Source: a bacterium
GTDB lineage: Bacteria; Verrucomicrobiota; Verrucomicrobiia; Limisphaerales; UBA11358
Direction of reading: 5' to 3'
Assembly: GCA_021813325.1 (NCBI GenBank)
Contig: JAKALA010000025.1
Location: forward strand, 1-49,159
Length of the DNA stretch: 49,159 nt
The notes beneath the pieces were generated by a model. It made no database searches and was not told where the DNA came from. It saw nothing but the letters and a program-made list of their open reading frames with translations. This document shows positions 8,436 through 18,500 of the stretch, piece after piece. Position 1 is the stretch's first letter, and each line of letters opens with the position of its first letter. The position numbers and the translations under genes are program-made.

Positions 8436-8663
8436 ATGGAAATAACTGAAACGAAAGAAACACTCAAAAGCATCAACACCACTCCGCACCTTTGCCGGAG
8501 CAAGGTGAAACAAACGGCACTGGAAATTGCCGCCACGATCCGGCCAGCAAATAAATTCAGCCGGGTTGGCATGAGTTTCGTTGAACGCATCGAAGCAAAA
8601 GTCCGCGCCGCCATCCGCGAGGAGGTCAGGATTCATCCGAGCAAAGGCAAAACGCTCTTGTGA
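8436..8663 (+). CDS. small hypothetical basic protein
   Basis: A 75-residue protein with a basic C-terminal half (KFSRVGMSFVERIEAKVRAAIREEVRIHPSKGKTLL). The regular RVGMSF...RAAIREEVR...GKTL pattern looks like a conserved small domain, possibly nucleic-acid binding, but I cannot name a family. It is tail-to-tail with the XRE regulator at 8674. Confidence 0.5.
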   Translation: MEITETKETLKSINTTPHLCRSKVKQTALEIAATIRPANKFSRVGMSFVERIEAKVRAAIREEVRIHPSKGKTLL

Positions 8664-8673
8664 TTCGCCCAAC

Positions 8674-8973
8674 CTATTTGATGTCGCGTTGACGCGGCGC
8701 GCGTCGGCGGGCAAGTGCTTTCTTGATGCGCGTTGTCCTTTCAGGGTCGGGAGTTTTGAGGCCATCAAGAAGTCGGTTAGGGCTGGTTTCCAAGAATTGG
8801 GACAAACGGGCAAACGTCGTCACAGCAAATGGAAAATTGCCGTGCTCAATCGCGCCAATCGTCTGCACATGGACACTCGCCAATTCTGCGAGGCACTCCT
8901 GCGTCAGGCCGGCGTTAAGGCGGGCTTGGTGGATGTTCCGGCCAAGCACCCGTAGGATTTCGCGGTTGTTCAC
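8674..8973 (-). CDS. XRE-family transcriptional regulator
   Basis: A 99-residue Cro/CI-type helix-turn-helix protein. The HTH core is about residues 8-63 (LGRNIHQARLNAGLTQECLAELASVHVQTIGAIEHG), followed by a basic tail. It is divergent from a strong-looking promoter at 9004-9032, which it may control. It is one of three separate small XRE genes on the minus strand in this 2-kb region. Confidence 0.85.
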   Translation of the reverse strand: MNNREILRVLGRNIHQARLNAGLTQECLAELASVHVQTIGAIEHGNFPFAVTTFARLSQFLETSPNRLLDGLKTPDPERTTRIKKALARRRAPRQRDIK

Positions 8974-9003
8974 CCTCTAAAGAGAGCATTTGCGCTAATA
9001 TAG

Positions 9004-9032
9004 TTGACACCGGATAACCGCTAGGTTAAAAT
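9004..9032 (+). promoter_or_regulatory. sigma70-type promoter with embedded inverted repeat
   Basis: A TTGACA -35 (9004-9009), a 17-bp spacer and a TAAAAT -10 (9027-9032): an almost consensus promoter. The inverted repeat TAACC-GCTA-GGTTA (9015-9028) overlaps the spacer and -10, a good place for a repressor such as the divergent XRE protein at 8674. Transcription would start near 9039, only a few bases before an ATG at 9043, so any product from that ATG would be almost leaderless. Confidence 0.6.
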
Positions 9033-9237
9033 TATCTCCGTTATGTCGGAAGCAGATTCAACCGTGGCAATGACCTTTTCTGACAGTAAAGCCGGAAAAA
9101 TGAAGGCGCGAATCAAGTGCCTGACAGCTCAAACGGCACACCGCGTTTCGCCACAGCATTGGGAAAAAACTACAGCAGGCAACCCCAAAACTCTAATTGT
9201 CGAAGACGATACCACCGTAACGATACGGATGGTGTTT

Positions 9238-9453
9238 TCAAATGCCTCTCATCAGTTTTCCGATGGTTGTCTCCAGAGATTCGGCTATGGCTTGAATTGT
9301 AAAAAGACTTGGATTTTCCAAGCCGCGCTCGATACCGCTCAAAAATGCGCGGTCAATGTTGGCTTTAGCGGCCAGAGCCTCTTGAGACAACTTTCGTTGC
9401 GCGCGGATTTTCCGAACCCGTTGGCCGAATCGTTTGGCAATGTTATGGCGCAC
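9238..9453 (-). CDS. small XRE-family regulator
   Basis: A 71-residue protein that is essentially one helix-turn-helix domain (RFGQRVRKIRAQRKLSQEAL then AFLSGIERGLENPSLFTIQAIAESL). Such single-domain Cro-like proteins often act as controllers of restriction-modification or mobile-element promoters. No restriction genes are visible next to it. Confidence 0.85.
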   Translation of the reverse strand: MRHNIAKRFGQRVRKIRAQRKLSQEALAAKANIDRAFLSGIERGLENPSLFTIQAIAESLETTIGKLMRGI

Positions 9454-9586
9454 TCGCGCCTATCGTGCCTTTTTATGACGGTCGCTGGCTGTAGGCTATA
9501 CACAACAAAGCCCATTGACAACCGATGGACTCGGGGACAGAATCGGCAGCGAGTTTTTGATTTTTGAAGCATTTCTTGGTTTTCGT

Positions 9587-9910
9587 ATGAAGACGCCGCA
9601 GATGGAATTGGAAGTCGTTAGGCCAGAGCAGATTTTTGAAAAAATAAAATGTCGTATCGCGGAATTGCAAACCCGAAACCCGATGGGGTGGGAGTTTTGC
9701 CCCGAATTGAATCCTGACGTAATCGTGATTTTGGACGATCAGACGATGCTTTTCGAGCCGCAAAACGAGCGCGCCTTGGGCTGGTTGCATGAACGGTGTG
9801 GACCTAGCGTTAAGGGCCACAACCGGCGCGATTCGTTTCGTGTGCATCCGAGCCTGTCACGGAGAATCATAAAGGAATTGAAGGCTGCGGGCTTTGAAGT
9901 TGCGTTGTGA
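9587..9910 (+). CDS. hypothetical protein
   Basis: A 107-residue protein of unknown function from ATG 9587. An earlier in-frame ATG at 9515 would add 24 unremarkable residues. The pattern DVIVILDDQTMLFEPQNERALGWLHERCG suggests a small alpha/beta fold. It is plausible as a gene because no competing frame is better; confidence is moderate. Confidence 0.5.
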   Translation: MKTPQMELEVVRPEQIFEKIKCRIAELQTRNPMGWEFCPELNPDVIVILDDQTMLFEPQNERALGWLHERCGPSVKGHNRRDSFRVHPSLSRRIIKELKAAGFEVAL

Positions 9911-10067
9911 TAATCTAAACAGCATGAGAACACATGACTATATTTTGACAGCCGGTGAACAAAACAGGATTTGTAGGCGCGGTAAATTTTTTCTTGAAAG
10001 AAACCTGTTTGTCACAAGCAATGTGATAAGATTGTTTTCGCTCGTTGCCGAAGCCGAAAGAAGCTCG

Positions 10068-10382
10068 TCACGAATTTGCCGGATTCCCGGTTTTTCGAGA
10101 CGCGCTGGATTTGCGGGACTGTTTCAGAACAGTGTTTTGCGCCTTTTTGATGAGTGCCGGAAGGTCTGCGCCAATGCCGTCAGCAATGCGAAGCACCAAT
10201 TCGAGCGTTGGGTTGCGAAGCCCTCGCTCAACAAGACTCAACATGGACTCGGAAACGCCCGAATTCTGCGAGACAACATAATTGGAAAGGTTCCGGCGCT
10301 TGCGTTCTCGTCGCAAGAGTCGGACAATCTCGTCGCAAATGGCTTCGTAGTGACGGATACCAGGCACGCCGAAGCTTGGCAA
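10068..10382 (-). CDS. XRE-family regulator
   Basis: A 104-residue protein with a Cro/CI-type helix-turn-helix (about residues 15-75: IVRLLRRERKRRNLSNYVVSQNSGVSESMLSLVERGLRNPTLE) and a basic Lys/Ser/Arg tail. It differs clearly from the XRE genes at 8674 and 9238, so these are not recent duplicates. It may regulate the RHS cargo to its right or an element function; nothing visible decides this. Confidence 0.85.
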   Translation of the reverse strand: MPSFGVPGIRHYEAICDEIVRLLRRERKRRNLSNYVVSQNSGVSESMLSLVERGLRNPTLELVLRIADGIGADLPALIKKAQNTVLKQSRKSSASRKTGNPANS

Positions 10383-10510
10383 AGAAATGGGTTTGACATT
10401 TACTTTGCAATAGTCAAGCTGCTCGGATTCGAGAAATCAGGCAGCTAGAAGTTAAAGATTAACCGCCAGGTGTTACAGCGACGGTTGAACTGAACGTGAG
10501 AACACGTCAA

Positions 10511-10798
10511 ATGAAAACTCTAACAAACAGGAAGCCCTTGAGTTCCGAATCGCTCAAGGAGCAATACCTGCAATGTTTTGGTGCGCGTGCCAGCAACGCC
10601 ACGATGCTGCAAGGCATTGTGAGGAATCTGATCAAGGAGGGCATTTCTCGGCAAACGCTCGTGACATGGGCTGTTGAAGCAGGCTACACAAAAGGGTATG
10701 TCTCCAGCCTGTTGAGCCGGGTTCTCGTGTCGTTGGGATTACGGCAACGCAAAAAAGAGCGGGACGCAGGCCGTCGTCCGCCGCCTTGGAACTTTTGA
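10511..10798 (+). CDS. hypothetical protein with possible winged-helix
   Basis: A 95-residue basic protein from ATG 10511. Its middle (about 38-78: GIVRNLIKEGISRQTLVTWAVEAGYTKGYVSSLLSRVL) resembles a helix-turn-helix. No known family is recognised. An ATG 15 bp upstream (10496) is an alternative start. Confidence 0.5.
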   Translation: MKTLTNRKPLSSESLKEQYLQCFGARASNATMLQGIVRNLIKEGISRQTLVTWAVEAGYTKGYVSSLLSRVLVSLGLRQRKKERDAGRRPPPWNF

Positions 10799-11100
10799 CA
10801 TACGCTCGCAGCCAATATGGTGACAACCACTTAAACGTGTTGCGCGCCGCGTGGCGGGCGGGAAAGGCGCAACTTGTCGCGGCAAATGCCCCGGATGAAA
10901 GCAGCACCTCTGCCGTAATTGTGGTGCCACAATTGCGGGAACGCGGGTATGAGTATGGCTCCACAACTAAACGGGGAACCAAGTCAGCCAAGCGGAGCCT
11001 CGTCGGTCGGTATCGTTCCGCAGCCTTCTCTTTCAAAGGAAACTTCCGCTCCGCAACTCGAACCACCAGCTTGCTATGAAAATTATACCCAATTGAGCTT
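10799..11100. other. gap before RHS module, no firm gene
   Basis: Weak overlapping reading frames only. Two frames contain Cys-x-x-Cys zinc-ribbon-like pieces (CRNCG near 10907 and CHNCG near 10922) but neither continues as a convincing protein. This could be a decayed zinc-ribbon gene. I see no clear promoter for the secreted-protein gene at 11101. Confidence 0.3.
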
Positions 11101-12579
11101 ATGAAAAGAATTAACGAGAGGATTAGCTTTTGCCGGAAACTTGCCTCAATGCCGGTTTGTGCATTTGTTGCCGCAGGCTTTTTGCTTTGCGCCGTCAGCG
11201 CATCGGCGCAACTGCTCCCGCCTGGCGGTGGAGGTGGCCTGACCAACGCGCCGCTGGACTCATGGTCATTCAACGACACCAATTATTGGACAAGCGATTA
11301 CAGCAACGCGCCAGTATCGTTCACGAACATTACCGGAAGGTGGTTTGGCGATGGCACATCCATGACGCTGAACTCCACCAATCCGGCATGGCTCAATTAC
11401 AGTATCTATGAACCATCAGGGGCGACGAACCTTACGGTAGATCAAGGCTCGTTGTTTTTCTGGTTTTCGCCCAATTGGGCCGGAACAAATGAAGGCGGGA
11501 ATGGTCCCGGCGTGTGGGGGAGGCTCCTTGAGATTGGTGCTTACACGCCTGCCGCCAGCTATGGCTGGTGGAGTCTTTATTGCGATCCGGCGGGCGCGAA
11601 TGTGTATTTTTCAGTGCAGCCCGGCGACGGTTCGAGCACGACGTACCTGACAGCCCCAATTCAGTGGGCAAGCAACTCATGGCATTTCGTTGCGCTGACG
11701 TATTGCTCAACTAACACGGTTTTGTATTTAGATGGGTTACCAGCGACCAATGGGCCGGGTTTGAGCGGTTGGCCGGGAACTAATGTGTTGGCGGGCGGTT
11801 TTTACTTGGGCAGCGACAGCAACGGCCTCAATCAAGCGTCAGGTTCGTTTGACGACCTTTACACCTACAATGTCGTCTTGAGCACTAATGCGATCCGAAG
11901 CGGCTACGACGAGTTTTGGGCGGACTACTACCTGACGCCGTGGAACGTTATGGCTGACATTGTTTCGGCCCCGTCCAATCCATCCACCAACGCTGTCACG
12001 CCGGATGTCATTACCGGCGCGGGTTATCTGCAAGCCAATGGCCCGGTTTCCGCGCACAATTATGGGACGAACGCCTATCAGGTTTGGATTACGAACGTTA
12101 TGGCGACAGTGGTGAGCAATGGCACGACGGCGATTTCGTTCACAATAGAGGGTGGAAGCGATGGAGCCATGTACGATGTCTTCGCTACCGGCGCTTTGGA
12201 ATCCCCGCTGACCAATGCGGTCTGGTATTGGATGGGACAAGGCGGTCACTTTACAAATTATAGCGTCGCCATCACCAGTCCGAATGCCTTCCTGATTCTC
12301 GGAACCCCATTAGATACGGATTCGGACGGCTTAACAGACGCATACGAATTACTAATATCTCATACTGACCCGCACAATCCTTATTCCAACCCCGATGGCA
12401 TTCTGGACGGGTGGGACGTTCTGCTCGGCCTAAATCCACAGATGAACAACGCGAACACGCCGTCGGAAAGAGCCAATTATATCTACACGCTTGCGGACTG
12501 GCTTAACAATGTAACGGGTGTCAAAAGCGGAACAATCACAACCGATAACGAAGGCAACGTGAAGACGGTTTCACAATAA
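11101..12579 (+). CDS. secreted LamG-like protein with calcium-type repeats
   Basis: A 492-residue exported protein. It has an N-terminal signal peptide (basic start, hydrophobic stretch about 18-35). A concanavalin/LamG-like jelly roll is at about 80-260, with the typical NSWHFVALTY...LYLDG...YLGSDSNG...FDDLYTYN pattern. Near the end are aspartate-rich calcium-binding repeats (DTDSDGLTDAYE about 404-415, NPDGILDGWD about 430-440). It ends 17 bp before the RHS gene and probably shares its transcript. Carbohydrate or surface binding is likely; a delivery or adhesion partner for the RHS protein is speculative. Confidence 0.8.
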   Translation: MKRINERISFCRKLASMPVCAFVAAGFLLCAVSASAQLLPPGGGGGLTNAPLDSWSFNDTNYWTSDYSNAPVSFTNITGRWFGDGTSMTLNSTNPAWLNYSIYEPSGATNLTVDQGSLFFWFSPNWAGTNEGGNGPGVWGRLLEIGAYTPAASYGWWSLYCDPAGANVYFSVQPGDGSSTTYLTAPIQWASNSWHFVALTYCSTNTVLYLDGLPATNGPGLSGWPGTNVLAGGFYLGSDSNGLNQASGSFDDLYTYNVVLSTNAIRSGYDEFWADYYLTPWNVMADIVSAPSNPSTNAVTPDVITGAGYLQANGPVSAHNYGTNAYQVWITNVMATVVSNGTTAISFTIEGGSDGAMYDVFATGALESPLTNAVWYWMGQGGHFTNYSVAITSPNAFLILGTPLDTDSDGLTDAYELLISHTDPHNPYSNPDGILDGWDVLLGLNPQMNNANTPSERANYIYTLADWLNNVTGVKSGTITTDNEGNVKTVSQ

Positions 12580-12596
12580 TTCTGGAGGAACTCAAA

Positions 12597-15500
12597 ATGA
12601 ATACACCACGATTCTTAATTTTGGCATTATTGGCAATTTCGAGCATTTGCCGCGCACAAGACACCACCACCCCGTCATGGGCACAAAATATCAATGCACT
12701 TGCGCCATCAGTGGCCGGAGGCTCGCAGCCGCTCTTTCAGGCGCAGGCAACTCCTTTGACACAAACCGGCGCGGCCGTCGCCGAGGCTATCACGCCGGAC
12801 ATTCAGGCGCTGGCCAATAATTTGGGGAACGACCCCACCCGCATTTTCAATTACGTGCATGACCAAATTCGCTATGTCCATTATTTCGGCTCGAAGAAAG
12901 GCGCGGAGTTGACCCTGCTGGAACGCAGCGGCAACGACTTCGATCAATGCGCTCTCCTGTCGGCGCTGCTTCAAGCAGCCGGCTATTCGCCAACTTACCA
13001 GTTTGCAATGCAGATGATGCCTTACGACAATCCGACCAATCACCAAGACCTACATCACTGGCTTGGGTTGAGCCTTCAAAACACAAACTGGAATAACACG
13101 CTCAATATGTTCAGTTACCTCGCTGGCACTCGCGGCTTTCCAGTGTGGTACACCTTTCCCCCGGACACAAATACTATTGCCATTCAGAGGATATGGGTCA
13201 ATTTGAGCATCGGCGGCACGAACTACTACCTCGACCCGTCTTTCAAAGTAAGCGAGCCTGTGAGTGGAATCAATTTGGCATCCGCAATGGCCCTCAATAC
13301 CGGCACGCTTTACACCGGCGCGGGCGGCACTGACACCGGCTATTCCGTCAGTGGCTTGAGCGAAACATCCGTCCGGAACAACTTGCAAACGTGCAACAGC
13401 AATTTGCTTGGCTACATCTCCAACAACATTCCCAACGCCACCGTCGCCCAAGTTATAGGCGGGCAGAAAATCGTGCCCACAATGGGGTTGCCATTGAGCA
13501 CTTCTCTGGACTTTCCTCTTTTCACCAACAGCACCTACCCATTATTGAACTGGACGTATGAACCGACGAACTTCATGGGAACATTTTCCATAGCGTTTGC
13601 CGGAACCAATATCACCTGGTTCACACCACAACTAGCCGGACAACGGCTCTCGCTTACATTCAGCAGCAACGGAGTGGCGCAAATTTGGCTGGAAGATTCA
13701 AATGTTTTGCAAATGTCAAACACAAGCACGTCAAACACCGTGGCCGTAACTTTCAGCGCGACTCATCCCTACGGCGGCGGCTGGAATAGCACTACTCAAA
13801 CACCTATTGATGGCGGGCCTTCAAAGGGGTTTGATTTGAGTTCGACGAATCCCTACCAATGCACAAACGCTTCCTATGCCGTCATGTATGGATTCGAGCC
13901 GAATCAGTATTGGCTGCAAAAGCGGCAGCGGAAATTGGACTCCTATCTTACGCAAGGTTTGCCCAACACTTCGCGGCAGGTGACCACGGAGACGCTCAAT
14001 ATCATGGGCTTGGGCTGGATGGTGCAAACAGAATTGGCGCAAGAATTATTGTGCCAGGAGTGGAGCCAGCTACAGGAAAACCAGCATCGCTTTGGGCGCA
14101 TGGGACAGGAAACGGGCAAGGGCTATTACGTGGACGTTTATCTACAATTGACCGGCACGCTGCCAGCCACCGGAGGCAACACCAGCGACTTTAACAACGA
14201 ATACCAAGTCTTTGATGTGCATAGCTATATTTCCAGCGCAATGGAGCACGGCATCATTGAACAATTGCAGAGCAGTAATTTGGTTGCCGCCTCGACCGTG
14301 AAGATGCTCGGCATTGCCAACTCAAATTCGCAGCCGGTTTATCTGGCCAGCAGCGCCAATTGGACAAGCGGGGCAAACATCCGCAACAGCCTGGTCAATT
14401 ATGGTTCCTCGTTAAGCACGCTAGACGGACTTATCGGTTCCGGCTATATCCTGCTTTTGCCGCAGAATGGCTCCAATCATGTCGCCGGGGCCACCAGTTG
14501 GGCGGGAGATGGTTATGTGGAATTGGGAACAAGCGGGAACGGGCGTTCAATGGGGATGATTATTGGCGGCGGCTACCACGGAGGTTATGTGTCCGATCCA
14601 ACCGCCACAGTCAATACACCGTATGTGGATATGTCAGGCGTGAATCAGCCGACGTATTTCAATCCTCAATCCGTCACCTTGCAAACCAGTCCACAATTAG
14701 GAGCCGACCCTGTAAATTTAGTTGACGGAAGCTTGCAAATTTCGGCTACCGATCTTGCCGAAGGCGAGACAGACCCACGAGGCTTGCGGTTAACGCGAAC
14801 TTATTCATCGGCGCGCCTGAACTCTAATCCAGCGGGCATGGGGCCGGGCTGGCTTAACAGTTATTACTGTAATGCCCTCCCCATCAGCGATCCCGAAGGA
14901 GGGTTGGGTACAGAAACTGTGCAGCAAATGTCGCCGATGATTGTCGCCACTTATGCGGCCCTCAACATCTATACAAATACGGGCAGTCTCGATCCCAAAA
15001 ACTGGCTAGTCACGGCGCTCATCTCGAAATGGGGTGTTGACCAATTGATAAATAATGCCGTGTCGGTCAATGTGGGAAATAGCACGGTCCAGTTTGTAAA
15101 ACAACCGGACGGTTCTTACTCGCCGCCTGCAAATTGTAACATGACCCTCACTAAGGCAAGTGGCGCGTTTGTCCTTCAAGAGCGGCATGGACGCACATTC
15201 AAATTCAACGCAAACAATGTTCTTACAAATACAACCGACCAATATGGCCAGTTCATGAAATTGGCCTACAATTCCAATAATCTCGTCACGAACATTACAG
15301 ACTGGAAGGGACGCAGTTTTACTTTTACCTATACAAATGGCGCGCTGACTACTGTGGCAGACAATTCAGGCCGCTCCGTTTCTTATGGTTACACAGGCGG
15401 CAACTTGACTTCCTGCACCGACCCCGAACACAAAACGACGACCTACGTTTATGACACTAACAATGAACTTGTGGCAACATTCGACGCTTTGAATCGGCTT

Positions 15501-18500
15501 GTAGAAACCAACATTTACGATGGTGCGGGGCACATAACAACCCAACTGACCGAGGGGAGCGTGAGCAAGACATGGCAAATTTCAGCTTCGGGCTATCAGA
15601 CAGTGGAAACCGACCCGGCTGGCAGTCAACAGGTGTTGACCTATGATAACAAATCTCGGCTAATCTCTGTTCAAGACGGCTTGGGAAACCTGACTCAAAC
15701 AATTTACGATGGCCAAGATCATGTCGTTCAGACTATTTCTCCGCTAGGTGAAACGAACCAGTTTTTCTACGACGGCAACAATAATATTATCGAAACAATT
15801 GACCCACGAGGATTCACTAATCAATTTATTTACGATAATCAAAATAATTTGATTCGTTCAGTGGATGGTCGCGGAAATGTTTCTACGTTCGGTTACAACG
15901 GTCAATTTTCTTTGACCGGCCAGACAAATGGAGCGGGCGATTGGGTTAATTACAGCTACAATTCTGATGGCACGCTTCACAGTCGAAGCGATTTCGGTGG
16001 CGCCACTACTTACGGTTATGATTCTTATGGTCAATTGAATAGCATTACCTATCCGAATGGATTGGGGAGCGAAAGTTTCTTAAATGATCCCTTCGGAGAC
16101 GCAACTAACCATACTGACGCAAGAGGATTTGTCACGGTGTTTCAATTTAACAACCGGCTGGAATTGACAAATACTATTGCGCCCACAAATCTCATAACAA
16201 GTGTTGCGTACGACTCGGCGGACAATGTGTCCGCTCGAACAGATGCGCGGCGCAATGTCACAAGCTACACATGGACTCCAACGCGCAAATTGCTCACGAC
16301 CACGCTTCCGACTGTCGCCGCTGGAACTCCGACTGTTACCAATGTGTATGATAACCGCGACTGGTTAGCCGAAACTCTTGACGCGCTCCAAGAGCCGACT
16401 TTCTACACCAACAACGCCAATCAGTGGCTCGTGTCTCAGACCGATCCTTTACATCGGACTACCACCTTTGGTTTCGATGCTGATGGCAGGAAGATTGCTA
16501 CAACTAATGCAGCACAGGAAGTTATGTCCCAAACGTGGGATGGTCGCGGCAATCTCATTTCGTCAACCGACGGCGCGAATCACACTTCACTACGCGCCTA
16601 TGACGCAGCCGGAAATCAAGCCGTTCTCACCAACCGCAACGGTAAGGTGTGGCAGTTCCAATTCGACGGAGCCAACCGGCTGACCAATACCATTACGCCG
16701 TTGAGTCGAAAGTTGTCACAGTCATGGAATCATCAAGGGCGGTTGGCTACCATCACCGACCCGGCGCATCAGACCACCTATCTTTATTATGATGGGAAAG
16801 GGCGTCTAACTAACCGCACCGATAATGCTGGCACAACACTTTACACGTTTGACGCCAACGACAACCGCACGAGTGTCGCGGGTAATGGCCTCACGAACAC
16901 TTGGACATACGACGCATATAACCGCGTTTCGACTTACAAAGACGCTTATGGAAATCTGATTCAATATAAATACGATGGCAACGGGAACCTTACCAACGTC
17001 GTTTATCCAGGCGGCAGGAATGTTTATTACACTCTTGATGCCGGTAACCACATTACCCAGGTCAAAGACTGGTCGGGACGTATAACGACGCTCACCTATG
17101 ATTTGGCCGGAAGGCTGTCAACCGTCACCCGGCCCAATGGCACATTCCGCACATTGAGCTATGATTCAGCGGGAGAATTGACGAACATTTGGGAACAAAT
17201 GGCAAACGGCCTGCCGATTGCATGGCTCCGGCACAACTGGAATCCGAGTGCAACCATGAATTGGGAATTTGCTGCGCCATTACCACACACCAATGCCCCG
17301 CCTTCACGCAGCATGACATATAACGACGACAACGAACTCGCGACGGTGGACGGCTCATCAGTCACGGTGGATTCCGACGGAAACCTCACCTATGGGCCTT
17401 TGACCAACGATAATTTTGCGACCTACACGTTCGACGCACGAAACCGCTTGCTCAATGCTGGCGGCGTTACAAACGTGTATGACGCGATGAACAACCGCAT
17501 CGGCCAGACTTACGCGACAAATTCAATCGTGTATGTTGTCAATCCAAATGCGAAACTGCCTCAAGTGCTGATGCGAATTAAAAACGGGATGACAAACTAT
17601 TACGTGTATGGAGTAGGCTTACTATATCAAGTCACAGAGACAGCCACAGCCACGAACACGTTGACGTATCATTACGATTCGCGCGGAAGCACAATTGCCT
17701 TGTCCGGTGATAATGGATTGGTGACAGACCGGATGGAATATAGTCTATACGGAACGCTCACCTATCGTGCCGGAGCAAGTGACACACCATTCCTGTTCAA
17801 CGGGAGGTTTGGCGTGATCACAGACCCCAACGGCCTATACAACATGAACGCGCGTTTCTATAATCCTTATATCTGCCGATTCATCAGCGCCGATCCGTCT
17901 GGCTTCGACGCTGGGTTGAACTGGTATGCTTACGCCAGCGGAAACCCGGTCAGTTTAACTGACCCGTTTGGATTAGGGGTAGGCACTTCCATCTTTGGCG
18001 GATTGAGGATGATCGGAGGAGGCATAGAAGCCACGGTTGGTTTCACATTTGCGTTTGTCACTTCCGAAACAGTTGTCGGTGCTGTTGCTGGAGGGGCTGT
18101 CGGCCTTCACGGAGTTGATTCCTTTCAAACCGGATTCAGGCAAATGATTTCCGGCCAGCAGGCGGACTCACTCACGTCACAGGGACTGCAAGCCGCCGGT
18201 GTCCCACAAACATACGCAAATCTCACAGACGCCGGTATCAGCGTGATTGGCACGGCTGGCACATCTTTCTTTGGGGCAAGTTCGGCCACCGGCCCATTGG
18301 TTCAATTGACCGACAGTGCGGGGGCTGCTGGAATCAATAGTTCTGGAACGCTCATAGGCGAAGGCGGAATTTATGCTGGCCCATTGGCTAACGCTGATGC
18401 AAGCGGTCTCGGAGTGACATGGAGCACCGGCTTACTCCCTTCAAGTTATGAAGCTGCCGTTCCGATCCCGGCTGCCGCTGAGGGGGCATTTTCGAGCGTG

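Noticed and set aside
9043-9567. Plus-strand frame after the 9004 promoter
   Set aside because: It overlaps the clear XRE gene on the other strand and its C-terminal half is a shadow; only the first ~65 residues could be real.
10786-11079. Frame with zinc-ribbon-like pieces before the RHS module
   Set aside because: No frame continues as a convincing protein; treated as a possible decayed gene.
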